Below are positions 6,197-12,151 of a DNA stretch of 14,696 nt, one piece after another. The stretch is from assembly GCA_023460575.1 (NCBI GenBank), contig JAEWPQ010000106.1, positions 1 to 14,696 of the forward strand, given 5' to 3'. How positions within the stretch are numbered: position 1 is the first letter of the stretch; every line of letters begins with the position of its first letter. The position numbers and the translations under genes are program-made. Origin of the DNA: Bacillota bacterium. GTDB taxonomy: Bacteria; Bacillota; Clostridia; Lachnospirales; Lachnospiraceae. The notes under the pieces are model-generated. The model saw only the letters and a program-made list of their open reading frames with translations. It did not search any database and was not told the origin of the DNA.

Positions 6197-7090
6197 TTGA
6201 ATAAGGAAACAATAATATTGAGTACAGAAACATTTTTGCAGAGTCAAAAAATCTATTTAATTACGTTGGATAAGATAGAGGAGTTTTCTTATAGAATAAA
6301 TGAAGGTGCAGGGGATATGGCCAGGCTGGCAGGTATTAACTATATATGGGATGCCCCTGAGGAAAGAGTAGTTGAAGAGCAAATAAATGTCATTAATAAT
6401 GCAGTATTAAATGGTGCTGATCTGATTATGCTTGCAGCATTGGATCCCATAGGGGTATCAAGTGCCGTACGGGAAGCAAAAGCAAGTGGTGTTGGAATCA
6501 TATATGTTGACGCGCCTGCTGATGAGGAAGCCATAGTTACACTTTCTACAGACAATTATAGTGCAGGAAGGCTGGCGGGGCAGCTAATGATAAATGAGCT
6601 TCAGGAAGAAGGGGTTTTTGAAGGTTCAATAGGTGTTGTAGGGGTATCTCCAGAGATTGTTACAACAATGACCAGGCAGTATGGTTTTTATGACATAATC
6701 GTTCAGGATGGCAGATACCGGCTTCTTGAGACACAATATGCACAAGGGAATCCAATTATTGCACAAAGTATAGTAGAAACGTATATTAATGAAAATCCTG
6801 ATTTAGTAGGAGTATTTGGAACAAACGAAGGAACAACTATAGGTATGGGATATGCTTTAATGGCAAGTAATAGGCCAATCGTTGGGATTGGATTTGATGT
6901 TACAGATATAATCAGAGACATGTTAAATGCTACTGTTATAAAAGCTGTTTTAATGCAGAATCCATATACCATGGGTTATCTTGGCATGGCGTTAGCTATA
7001 GCCGCCTTAACTGGAAGAGAAACAGGACCAAGTTTTATCAATACCGGAGTTTCCGTAGTAACAAGGTATATGAGAAGAATAGTTGTATAA
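6197..7090 (+). CDS. Signal-less ribose-binding-like protein (copy 2)
   Basis: A 297-residue paralogue of the protein at 3555, colinear without gaps (for example EEFSYRINEGA shared, MARL.GINY shared, and the C-terminal VVTRYMRRIV nearly identical). It starts at TTG 6197 behind GAGG (6184-6187) with 9-base spacing. Pocket residues expected from RbsB-like folds are Asp105 (YVDAP), Thr-Asp-Asn 118-120, Arg160, Asp234 (GFD) and Gln254 (QNPY). It lacks an export signal, lipobox and DNA-binding domain. It begins 23 bases after the second subtilase stop, repeating the subtilase/binding-protein pairing. No permease or ATPase gene accompanies it, which argues against a transport role. The likely job is ligand sensing for, or complex formation with, the adjacent pseudo-Csp protein. 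This is inference. Confidence 0.85.
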   Translation: MNKETIILSTETFLQSQKIYLITLDKIEEFSYRINEGAGDMARLAGINYIWDAPEERVVEEQINVINNAVLNGADLIMLAALDPIGVSSAVREAKASGVGIIYVDAPADEEAIVTLSTDNYSAGRLAGQLMINELQEEGVFEGSIGVVGVSPEIVTTMTRQYGFYDIIVQDGRYRLLETQYAQGNPIIAQSIVETYINENPDLVGVFGTNEGTTIGMGYALMASNRPIVGIGFDVTDIIRDMLNATVIKAVLMQNPYTMGYLGMALAIAALTGRETGPSFINTGVSVVTRYMRRIVV

Positions 7091-7151
7091 AAGGTACGGT
7101 TATCCAGTTGAGTTTTCATCTCAGATGTAACTTACCATTCTACCATAAAAA

Positions 7152-7194
7152 CACCGCCTGTATTTTATATACATTATATTAAATATAGGCGGTG
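7152..7194. terminator. Terminator between converging subtilase and DUF1189 operons
   Basis: CACCGCCTGTATTT (7152-7165) pairs with AAATATAGGCGGTG (7181-7194), with one G-T pair, around an AT-rich loop. On the minus strand the stem is followed by TTTTTATGG, a proper U-tract ending the leftward operon. On the plus strand CTATCTGCTTTTTC follows, so it may also stop read-through from the rightward subtilase operon. Confidence 0.7.
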
Positions 7195-7212
7195 CTATCT
7201 GCTTTTTCAGTG

Positions 7213-7268
7213 CCCTCCCCAACAGCGGAGGGGAGGTGTCAAATGGAACATCTTAAATTTCTTTGGTT
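7213..7268 (+). repeat. Solitary third copy of the toxin-start repeat
   Basis: AAATGGAACATCTTAAATTTCTTTGG (longest runs AAATGGAACAT and CTTTGG, 7241-7266) differs from copy B of the toxin locus (588-613) at only three positions. As in the toxin gene it is preceded by a ribosome-binding-like GGGGAGG (7230-7236), here paired with CCTCCCC (7213-7219) in a hairpin that would hide it. The reading frame from ATG 7243 encodes only 14 residues (MEHLKFLWFAPAFI, stop 7285-7287) and has no membrane segment plus charged tail. It may be a remnant or a trans-acting relative of the locus at 366-650. Confidence 0.5.
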
Positions 7269-7279
7269 CGCACCTGCTT

Positions 7280-8098
7280 TTATCTAAAATAATCACTCTG
7301 CTCTGAAACAAATTCTATGGGCTTTTCCAGATCAGATTCCTTCATCTTCTGTATGGCAAGTACAATATACAGAACTGAGATTCCAAAATTAATGATACCA
7401 AACATCGGTATGGAGAACGGTAGAAAGGATACAATTGCCTTAAGTAATAAAGGCAGCGTTCTGGCATAGACTCCCATCTGATATAATTGTCCAAAGGTAA
7501 GACGGTACTTCATACAGGAGGCGGCTATCATTCCGATAAGTGCAACAACCAGCACTCCAAAGAAAAACAGCGCCGTCATGAATAGAAATGCCAGAATCAT
7601 AAAAGCAGTTACAATCAGATAGGCACTGGGTACCCATTGCTGAAGTTTCTCCCTGCTGAAATCCATGTCAAAATCGGAAAAGTATCTTCCTGTAATTTCG
7701 CCTTTATTCTTTACAATAACCTTTTCCGAATCCATCAGAACTACCTGATAATAATCTGTAAGATAATCCCCGATCTCATCCGCATCATAAAAAGAGGTAT
7801 CTGGGGAAGTATTTATATAAATATACGTACCGTCTTTTTCGTATTCGACAGGTTTCTCAACCCAAAGCGTCCCGTTACTTAAATTAAAATCAGGAACATA
7901 ATCCTCTATGATTTTTACAAATCCCCCTGTTTTAAACTGAAATCTTAAAAATGGAACAATCATGGTCAGTGAAAAATATAGGACCATAAGAACAACTCCT
8001 GCTAAAAAAACTTTCCTGCGTTTATTTTTTATAAATCCTTTATAGCTTTTAAAATCGTAAATAGATAATGTAAGTTCCTTAAATACATTCATTTTCAT
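7280..8098 (-). CDS. DUF1189 family membrane protein
   Basis: A 272-residue integral membrane protein that I recognise as DUF1189-like, a Firmicutes family of unknown role sometimes named after maltodextrin-utilisation gene MalA. It opens with a cytosolic segment DFKSYKGFIKNKRRKVF, then a first membrane helix (about 30-52), an extracytoplasmic domain of about 100 residues (about 55-155, with PDFNLSNGTLWVE typical of the family), and three to four further helices (about 158-250). The tail is charged. The leader carries AAGGGGGG right before the ATG at 8098; a second in-frame ATG at 8092 is equally possible. It overlaps nothing and lies 9 bases after the stop of the upstream small membrane protein gene, so the two are cotranscribed. 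A terminator lies at 7152-7194. Function is unknown. Confidence 0.75.
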   Translation of the reverse strand: MKMNVFKELTLSIYDFKSYKGFIKNKRRKVFLAGVVLMVLYFSLTMIVPFLRFQFKTGGFVKIIEDYVPDFNLSNGTLWVEKPVEYEKDGTYIYINTSPDTSFYDADEIGDYLTDYYQVVLMDSEKVIVKNKGEITGRYFSDFDMDFSREKLQQWVPSAYLIVTAFMILAFLFMTALFFFGVLVVALIGMIAASCMKYRLTFGQLYQMGVYARTLPLLLKAIVSFLPFSIPMFGIINFGISVLYIVLAIQKMKESDLEKPIEFVSEQSDYFR

Positions 8099-8107
8099 TT
8101 TCCCCCC

Positions 8108-8581
8108 TTATAACCGTGCGATTGAAATTCCAATTCCAAAAACCAAAGCATAAACCAAAATCAGCACTACAAAATCCAGGGCCACTCTTGCGGCTATATG
8201 GATTTTTGTGTTGGAAGAAATTGAAACGGTAGCAGAACAGGCAATTAAACCAATCGCCGCTCCCAAAAGCCCATTTATAAGATTTATCATGTGTAATGCC
8301 ATGAAGACATATGCCCATTTAGGAACATTAACTGGAACATACGTTTCTCCCGTTGCACAATCTTTCTCGTCAATCACCAGCTTAGTTCCCCCGATCAGGG
8401 AACTTACAATTAACAAAGCCTTTTTAGTTCCGATATTAACGGCATAAGAGGTTTGAAACCACTCCCGCTTAACCAGGAAGTCTTTCAGTTTGTTTGCTTC
8501 ACTATTCACAAGAACCTTATTCCCCTTCAGCCTGATCTCATACTCCTTTTCATCAACCTTTACTTTCCATACTTTACCCAT
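8108..8581 (-). CDS. Small membrane protein of unknown function
   Basis: About 157 residues. The N-terminal half is soluble and beta-rich (WKVKVDEKEYEIRL, KLVIDEKDCATGETYVPV), with the spacing of Trp and short strands reminiscent of FAIM-like beta-sandwich domains, though that resemblance is weak. The C-terminal half has two hydrophobic segments, about residues 88-115 (YVFMALHMINLINGLLGAAIG) and 130-155. I choose ATG 8581 because AAAGGA (8596-8591) lies 9 bases upstream; ATG 8587, two codons earlier, would have only 3 bases of spacing. It is the first gene of a two-gene operon with the DUF1189 protein, which suggests a joint membrane role. I do not recognise a named family. Confidence 0.7.
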   Translation of the reverse strand: MGKVWKVKVDEKEYEIRLKGNKVLVNSEANKLKDFLVKREWFQTSYAVNIGTKKALLIVSSLIGGTKLVIDEKDCATGETYVPVNVPKWAYVFMALHMINLINGLLGAAIGLIACSATVSISSNTKIHIAARVALDFVVLILVYALVFGIGISIARL

Positions 8582-8637
8582 GCTCATGTATCCTTTCTCT
8601 TATGTGTTTTTATACATGATTATCTTATCATATGGTG

Positions 8638-8660
8638 AATGAAAGGAAAAGTCTTTCATT
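8638..8660. other. Short perfect stem-loop between minus-strand genes
   Basis: AATGAAAG (8638-8645), seven-base loop, CTTTCATT (8653-8660) is a perfect 8-bp inverted repeat. It lies between the EAL-gene tail and the promoter area of the small membrane protein gene. No T-tract follows on the minus strand, so a terminator is doubtful. An operator or attenuating hairpin is possible. Confidence 0.35.
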
Positions 8661-8834
8661 TATACTATTTCGTAATAGCTTCCAGTCTGTCTTTTACATT
8701 TCTTTTTAAGCTCAGCAATGTCTGCTGAGAAGTAGTCTATATTTTTATAGGTTGCTTGGAAACCTGATTGACGGGCATATCGTATTTCACGCTGAGAAAG
8801 TTTTTGCTGGTCAGCTGCTGTATGCTTTTCTTTG
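8660..8834 (-). other. Out-of-frame coding-like tail after the EAL gene
   Basis: After EAL similarity ends near 8834, the neighbouring minus-strand frame stays open to TAA at 8660-8662. It encodes about 57 charged residues (including LSQREIRYARQSGFQ and DIAELKKKCKRQTG). The composition is like the end of a real protein, but I do not recognise it and it has no start of its own. It may be the remnant of another gene joined to the EAL gene by a deletion or insertion. Confidence 0.35.
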
Positions 8835-9488
8835 AGTCTCCGCTTCTGATTCGATTCCTTCCGCAATAACAAGAATTCCTGCATTTTTTCCAAATTCGGA
8901 CAGCGCTTTAATCAGCATCTGCTTCGTCTCATCTTTGTGTACATCTCTGATCATGTTCATGTCAAGCTTTATTAAATCTGGTCTGGCACTGGCGATAATA
9001 TTAAGACCGGAATAACCAGCTCCCACATCATCAATGGCGATTCCGTAATTCTGCTTCTGGTAGTGATCCACTGCTGAAGTAAATGCGTGGGTATCCAATA
9101 TGGAGTCCCGCTCTGTTATTTCAAAGATAATGTCATTGGAACTTAATCCGAATTTTTGTAAGTATGATTTTGTAAAACCTTCCTTGAAGGTATTGTCATA
9201 AATAATATTACAGTTCACATTGAGAAATAGTTTTTTCCCCCGCTCCATATATACGGATTGTTCAAGCGCCTTTCCCCTGCACAGGGTTTCCAGCTCCCAG
9301 GACTTATTGTGCTTAAATGCGGTTTGAAACATTTCCTCGATGTTCATTTCAAGTTCTTTTTTTGAAATGCGGCTCAACGCTTCGTAGCCGTAGGTTTTTC
9401 CATCCACGAGCGAAACAATGGGCTGAAATACCGGCGTTAAATGCCGGCCTTCTAAAATTCTGTCTAATAGCTGTTGTTTGTCGTCCAT
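8811..9488 (-). CDS. EAL-domain c-di-GMP phosphodiesterase, C-terminally truncated
   Basis: A stand-alone EAL domain of about 225 residues; the family hydrolyses cyclic di-GMP to pGpG. Visible motifs in order are YEALSR (the EAL Glu), LNVNCN (metal-site Asn), IIFEITERD (Glu), IAIDDVGAGYSG (the DDFG-type Asp pair), DLIKLDM (Lys) and VIAEGIES (Glu). The expected end, with the conserved Gln of the QGYxF segment about 20 residues later, is missing: similarity stops near 8834 and the frame ends at TGA 8811-8813. The start is ATG 9488, because AAGGAG (9501-9496) lies 7 bases upstream; the earlier codons to 9512 precede this site. A TATAAA at 9534-9529 could be its -10 box. Without the final Gln and barrel strand, activity is doubtful. 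It may be a recent pseudogene. Confidence 0.8.
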   Translation of the reverse strand: MDDKQQLLDRILEGRHLTPVFQPIVSLVDGKTYGYEALSRISKKELEMNIEEMFQTAFKHNKSWELETLCRGKALEQSVYMERGKKLFLNVNCNIIYDNTFKEGFTKSYLQKFGLSSNDIIFEITERDSILDTHAFTSAVDHYQKQNYGIAIDDVGAGYSGLNIIASARPDLIKLDMNMIRDVHKDETKQMLIKALSEFGKNAGILVIAEGIESEAETQRKAYSS

Positions 9489-9547
9489 GACAATGCTCCT
9501 TATTCCGTTCACATTGTGATGAAATAATTTTATAGGATGTAGAAAAA

Positions 9548-9591
9548 TAAAACAAGCATAATACAGTAAAGAATATGTAATACTTGTTTTA
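9548..9591. repeat. Perfect 9-bp inverted repeat upstream of the EAL gene
   Basis: TAAAACAAG (9548-9556) and CTTGTTTTA (9583-9591) are perfect complements separated by 26 bases. The left arm overlaps the place where a -35 box for the EAL gene would sit (minus strand TTGTTT 9555-9550, 15 bases from TATAAA). It may be a regulator-binding site or a long-loop hairpin. Confidence 0.4.
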
Positions 9592-10044
9592 AAAAATTCA
9601 TGCTCCTTGAAGCCGGACGGTATCAGACGGTAAGGCGCCGTTTTAACTTAATCTTCCAGATATATATCATTTTAATAGGAAGAGAAACATTTAAAATGAT
9701 ATTCAAATATGCGGGAGCATTTGTGTGTTTTGATAGTGATGCTTTAGCACGGTAAAATAGTAACTGGGTTTTTATCCATGTAAAATGCAATATTTAGACT
9801 TCTGTTAGTTGCTTATGACGATAAAATAAAAAAACTTAAAAAAATACATGGCAATTTTCACAAAATATTAGAAAAAAATTCTACATATAACCTAGAAAAA
9901 TTCGCTTAAAACGGGCGGCTTTACAATTTGTTTACATTTCAGGTTAAAAAGTTAATAATAAATTCAGAATTAAGGCAGTTAAAATTGTTCCAAATGTTCA
10001 AACAATTGTTAGCATTAATAAGATGTTATGAATCAGGCAAAAAG
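9592..10044. other. AT-rich non-coding stretch upstream of the atp operon
   Basis: I see no credible gene here on either strand. A perfect 12-bp inverted repeat, ATATCATTTTAA (9664-9675) and TTAAAATGATAT (9691-9702), with a 15-base loop containing AGGAAGAG, is the strongest structure. A GC-richer patch at 9612-9637 has ACGGT repeats and a GGCGCC core without a clear terminator. AATTGTT...AACAATT (about 9985-10009) forms a weaker repeat. A forward reading frame from 9928 runs into atpB but has no ribosome binding site and unusual composition, so I treat it as leader. An atpI gene, often found at this place, is absent. Confidence 0.5.
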
Positions 10045-10073
10045 TTGACAATTCTTTCAGATGAAAGTATGAT
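10045..10073 (+). promoter_or_regulatory. Predicted promoter of the atp operon
   Basis: TTGACA (10045-10050) is followed by 17 bases and TATGAT (10068-10073), with a perfect -35 and five of six at the -10. Transcription would begin near 10080 and leave a leader of about 85 bases. The spacer holds an inverted repeat CTTTCA-GA-TGAAAG (10054-10067) that could be an operator. Confidence 0.75.
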
Positions 10074-10085
10074 ACACGGTATACT

Positions 10086-10126
10086 CAAACAACATTGTAT
10101 ATTTACAAGTACAATATGGCTGTTTG
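10086..10126 (+). other. Two-level hairpin in the atp leader
   Basis: CAAACA (10086-10091) pairs with TGTTTG (10121-10126), and inside it ATTGTA (10094-10099) pairs with TACAAT (10110-10115). It begins a few bases after the predicted start of transcription. It could stabilise the 5' end of the mRNA. No known riboswitch consensus is recognisable, and no T-tract follows. Confidence 0.4.
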
Positions 10127-10164
10127 GGAACCATAAAGGAGAAAAACAGTCTCTAAGAAAGGAA

Positions 10165-10860
10165 GTGAGCATTACGGAGGAGCTGGCAGAGAAGTTATTA
10201 GAGGAACTGAACTGCGAAACGGTCTTTACCATTCCCATATTCGGCGGCATTCCAATTGCTGAATCCGTAGTGGTGACATGGGTAATTATGTTAGCATTGA
10301 CTGTCATTTCCATCATCCTGGTTAGAAATCTGCAGGTTGAGAATCCTGGAAAGAAACAGCAGGTGCTTGAGATGGCCATCGGCGGACTTTACAATTTTTT
10401 TGAAAGCCTGATCGGTGAGGAAGGGAAACGCTACATCCCTTATCTGATTTCTGTGGCAATTTATATCGGTGTGGCGAACTTAATCGGTATCATCGGCTTT
10501 AAGCCTCCCACCAAGGATTTAAATGCCACTGCTGCACTTGCGTTTATGAGCATTGTGCTGATAGAATATTCCGGTTTTCATAAAAAAGGGGTAAAAGGTT
10601 TTTTTAAGGCATTTGCAGAGCCTATGCCGCTGTTAACCCCAATGAATATCATGGAACTGTTTATCAGACCTTTGTCGCTGTGCATGCGGTTATTCGGTAA
10701 TGTTTTGGGATCATTCGTAGTAATGGAGCTGATCAAGCAGGTAGCGGGTTTCATTGTACCAATTCCGTTTACCATGTATTTTGACATTTTTGACGGATTG
10801 ATTCAGGCGTACGTATTTGTATTTTTAACAAGTTTATTTATGAAAGAAGCATTAGAATAA
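10165..10860 (+). CDS. atpB: ATP synthase Fo subunit a
   Basis: Subunit a of the F1Fo ATP synthase, the membrane stator that provides the ion half-channels next to the c-ring. About 231 residues, normal for Firmicutes. The essential stator Arg is in MRLFGNVLGSF (Arg175), with the partner Gln in GLIQAYVF (Gln214). Five to six hydrophobic segments are visible, and the opening EELNCETVFTIPIFGGIPIAES is typical of clostridial homologues. The start is not ATG: the codons that fit are GTG 10165 or ATT 10171. AAAGG at 10158-10162 is only 2 bases from the GTG but 8 from the ATT, so ATT initiation deserves attention. The frame stays open upstream to 9928, but that part lacks a ribosome binding site and similarity. 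It is the first gene of the operon behind the promoter at 10045-10073. Confidence 0.9.
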   Translation: MSITEELAEKLLEELNCETVFTIPIFGGIPIAESVVVTWVIMLALTVISIILVRNLQVENPGKKQQVLEMAIGGLYNFFESLIGEEGKRYIPYLISVAIYIGVANLIGIIGFKPPTKDLNATAALAFMSIVLIEYSGFHKKGVKGFFKAFAEPMPLLTPMNIMELFIRPLSLCMRLFGNVLGSFVVMELIKQVAGFIVPIPFTMYFDIFDGLIQAYVFVFLTSLFMKEALE

Positions 10861-10888
10861 AATTTTTGATGAAAAAGGAGAAATAATT

Positions 10889-11107
10889 ATGTTTGCAGCA
10901 ATTGGAGCAGGAATCGCAGTATTTACAGGTTTAGGAGCAGGAATCGGTATTGGTATCGCAACATCTAAAGCAACAGACGCTATTGCAAGACAGCCGGAAG
11001 CAGAAGGTAAAATCAGCAAAATGCTGTTACTTGGCTGTGCACTTGCTGAGGCAACAGCTATATATGGTTTCGTAGTAGCCATTCTTATCATTTTATTCCT
11101 TAAATAA
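10889..11107 (+). CDS. atpE: ATP synthase Fo subunit c
   Basis: A 72-residue two-helix hairpin proteolipid that forms the rotating c-ring. Helix 1 carries the glycine repeat GLGAGIGIGIA (14-24), the polar loop is ARQPEA (33-38) and helix 2 holds the ion-binding carboxylate Glu54 (ALAEAT). In sodium-binding rings such as that of Ilyobacter tartaricus, a Gln in helix 1 and a Ser after the Glu complete the site. Here these positions are Ile21 and Ala55, with only Thr56 kept, so proton coupling is predicted. AAAGGAG lies 8 bases before the ATG. It follows atpB by 28 bases. Confidence 0.95.
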   Translation: MFAAIGAGIAVFTGLGAGIGIGIATSKATDAIARQPEAEGKISKMLLLGCALAEATAIYGFVVAILIILFLK

Positions 11108-11161
11108 TTTATACTGACAGAATGTACATGGAAAAAAATAATAGAAAGGCAGGCGATACAG

Positions 11162-11662
11162 ATGCTTAGACTGGATATGAACTTTGTGTGGAATATCGTG
11201 AATCTCATCGTCCTGTATTTTCTGCTGAGGCATTTCCTGATTCAGCCGGTTATGAATGTTATAAATAAACGGCAAACGATGATTGAGCAGAGCATCGGCA
11301 ATGCACGGTCTTCTGAAGGGCAGGCAGCAGTTTTGAAAAAGCAGTATGAAGAGAAGCTGGCCGCTTCGGCAGAAGAGGGCGCAAGGCTGGTTGAGGAAGC
11401 GAAAATCCAGGCGAAAGCCCAGTATGACAGGATCTTAAAGGATGCACAGGAAGATGCGGGACGCGTGATCAGCGAAGCACAGAAGAAGACGGAAGCTGAT
11501 CAGGAAAAAGCAATGCGTGAAGCAAAAGCCCAAATTGCAGGTCTGGTGATTGCGGCAGCAGCCAAGGTAGTTGGCCAGGAAACAAACGCGAAAGCAAATC
11601 AGGCGCTTTATGATTCATTTTTAGCAGAAGCAGGTGATTCCCATGACGCAGGCAGCAATTAA
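11162..11662 (+). CDS. atpF: ATP synthase Fo subunit b
   Basis: A 166-residue peripheral-stalk subunit that links the membrane sector to F1 through the delta subunit. It has one N-terminal membrane helix (about 8-28, FVWNIVNLIVLYFLLRHFL), followed by a long charged amphipathic helix (about 32-155) rich in Ala, Glu, Lys and Gln with coiled-coil spacing, and a short end QALYDSFLAEAG. The length is usual. The ribosome binding site is weak (AGAAAGGCAGG, 11141-11151). The stop overlaps the start of atpH, so the two are translationally coupled. The 5' part has fewer A/T bases than the region left of 9500, consistent with core genome. Confidence 0.93.
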   Translation: MLRLDMNFVWNIVNLIVLYFLLRHFLIQPVMNVINKRQTMIEQSIGNARSSEGQAAVLKKQYEEKLAASAEEGARLVEEAKIQAKAQYDRILKDAQEDAGRVISEAQKKTEADQEKAMREAKAQIAGLVIAAAAKVVGQETNAKANQALYDSFLAEAGDSHDAGSN

Positions 11663-12146
11663 TTACGGGCAGGTGCTGTATGAACTGTCCCTTCCTGGGA
11701 AGGTGATAGAGGATGCGGCCCTGGCGCTTAAAACAGTACCGGAGCTTAAGCGTGTGTTAAACAGCCCTGTGGTTCCAAAAACCAGCAAGCACCGGATTGT
11801 TGAGCGGGTATTTGACGAATCTGTCAGAATCTTTTTAAAGGTACTGGTAGATCGCCGTGATATAGATCTTGCAGATGAAATATTTGAGGCGTGGCGTTCT
11901 AGGGTATGTAAGGAAGCGGGGATTTTAGAAGCATCGCTTTATTATGTGACGATACCGGATGAAGAACAGATCCGTGAGATTAAGGCCATGCTTTGCAGGA
12001 AATATGAGAAAAAGGAAGTAAGACTCTGCATGATCGAAGACCCGGGTTTAATCGGTGGTTTCATGCTCCGTGTGGGAGATGTGGAGACTGACTGGAGTTT
12101 AAAGGGACGTCTGAGACAATTAGAACAAAATATAATGCGGAGGTGA
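11643..12146 (+). CDS. atpH: ATP synthase F1 subunit delta
   Basis: The OSCP/delta subunit that joins the peripheral stalk to the top of the alpha3beta3 head. It has an N-terminal helical domain (about 1-105, AAINYGQVLYELSL, KRVLNSPVVPKTSKHRIVERVF, FLKVLVDRRDIDLADEIFEAW) and a C-terminal domain ending with DPGLIGGFMLRVGDVETDWSLKGRLRQL, the family signature. I choose ATG 11643 because AGGTGA (11632-11637) lies 5 bases before it; a GTG at 11634 is part of that ribosome binding site. The start lies 20 bases inside atpF. About 167 residues, slightly short of the common 175-180. Confidence 0.92.
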   Translation: MTQAAINYGQVLYELSLPGKVIEDAALALKTVPELKRVLNSPVVPKTSKHRIVERVFDESVRIFLKVLVDRRDIDLADEIFEAWRSRVCKEAGILEASLYYVTIPDEEQIREIKAMLCRKYEKKEVRLCMIEDPGLIGGFMLRVGDVETDWSLKGRLRQLEQNIMRR

Positions 12147-12151
12147 AAAAC

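Noticed and set aside
7243..7287. A 14-residue peptide frame behind GGGGAGG.
   Set aside because: It lacks a membrane segment plus charged tail, and its ribosome site is paired in a hairpin. I keep it only as a repeat copy.
9605..9640. A possible c-di-GMP riboswitch near the EAL gene (ACGGT repeats and a GC-rich patch).
   Set aside because: It does not show the conserved GEMM core or tetraloop receptor, and lies on the wrong side and strand to control an obvious gene.
9928..10164. Open frame upstream of and continuous with atpB, suggesting a longer protein or an atpI remnant.
   Set aside because: It has no ribosome binding site, contains the predicted operon promoter, and the residues lack the hydrophobic pattern of AtpI.
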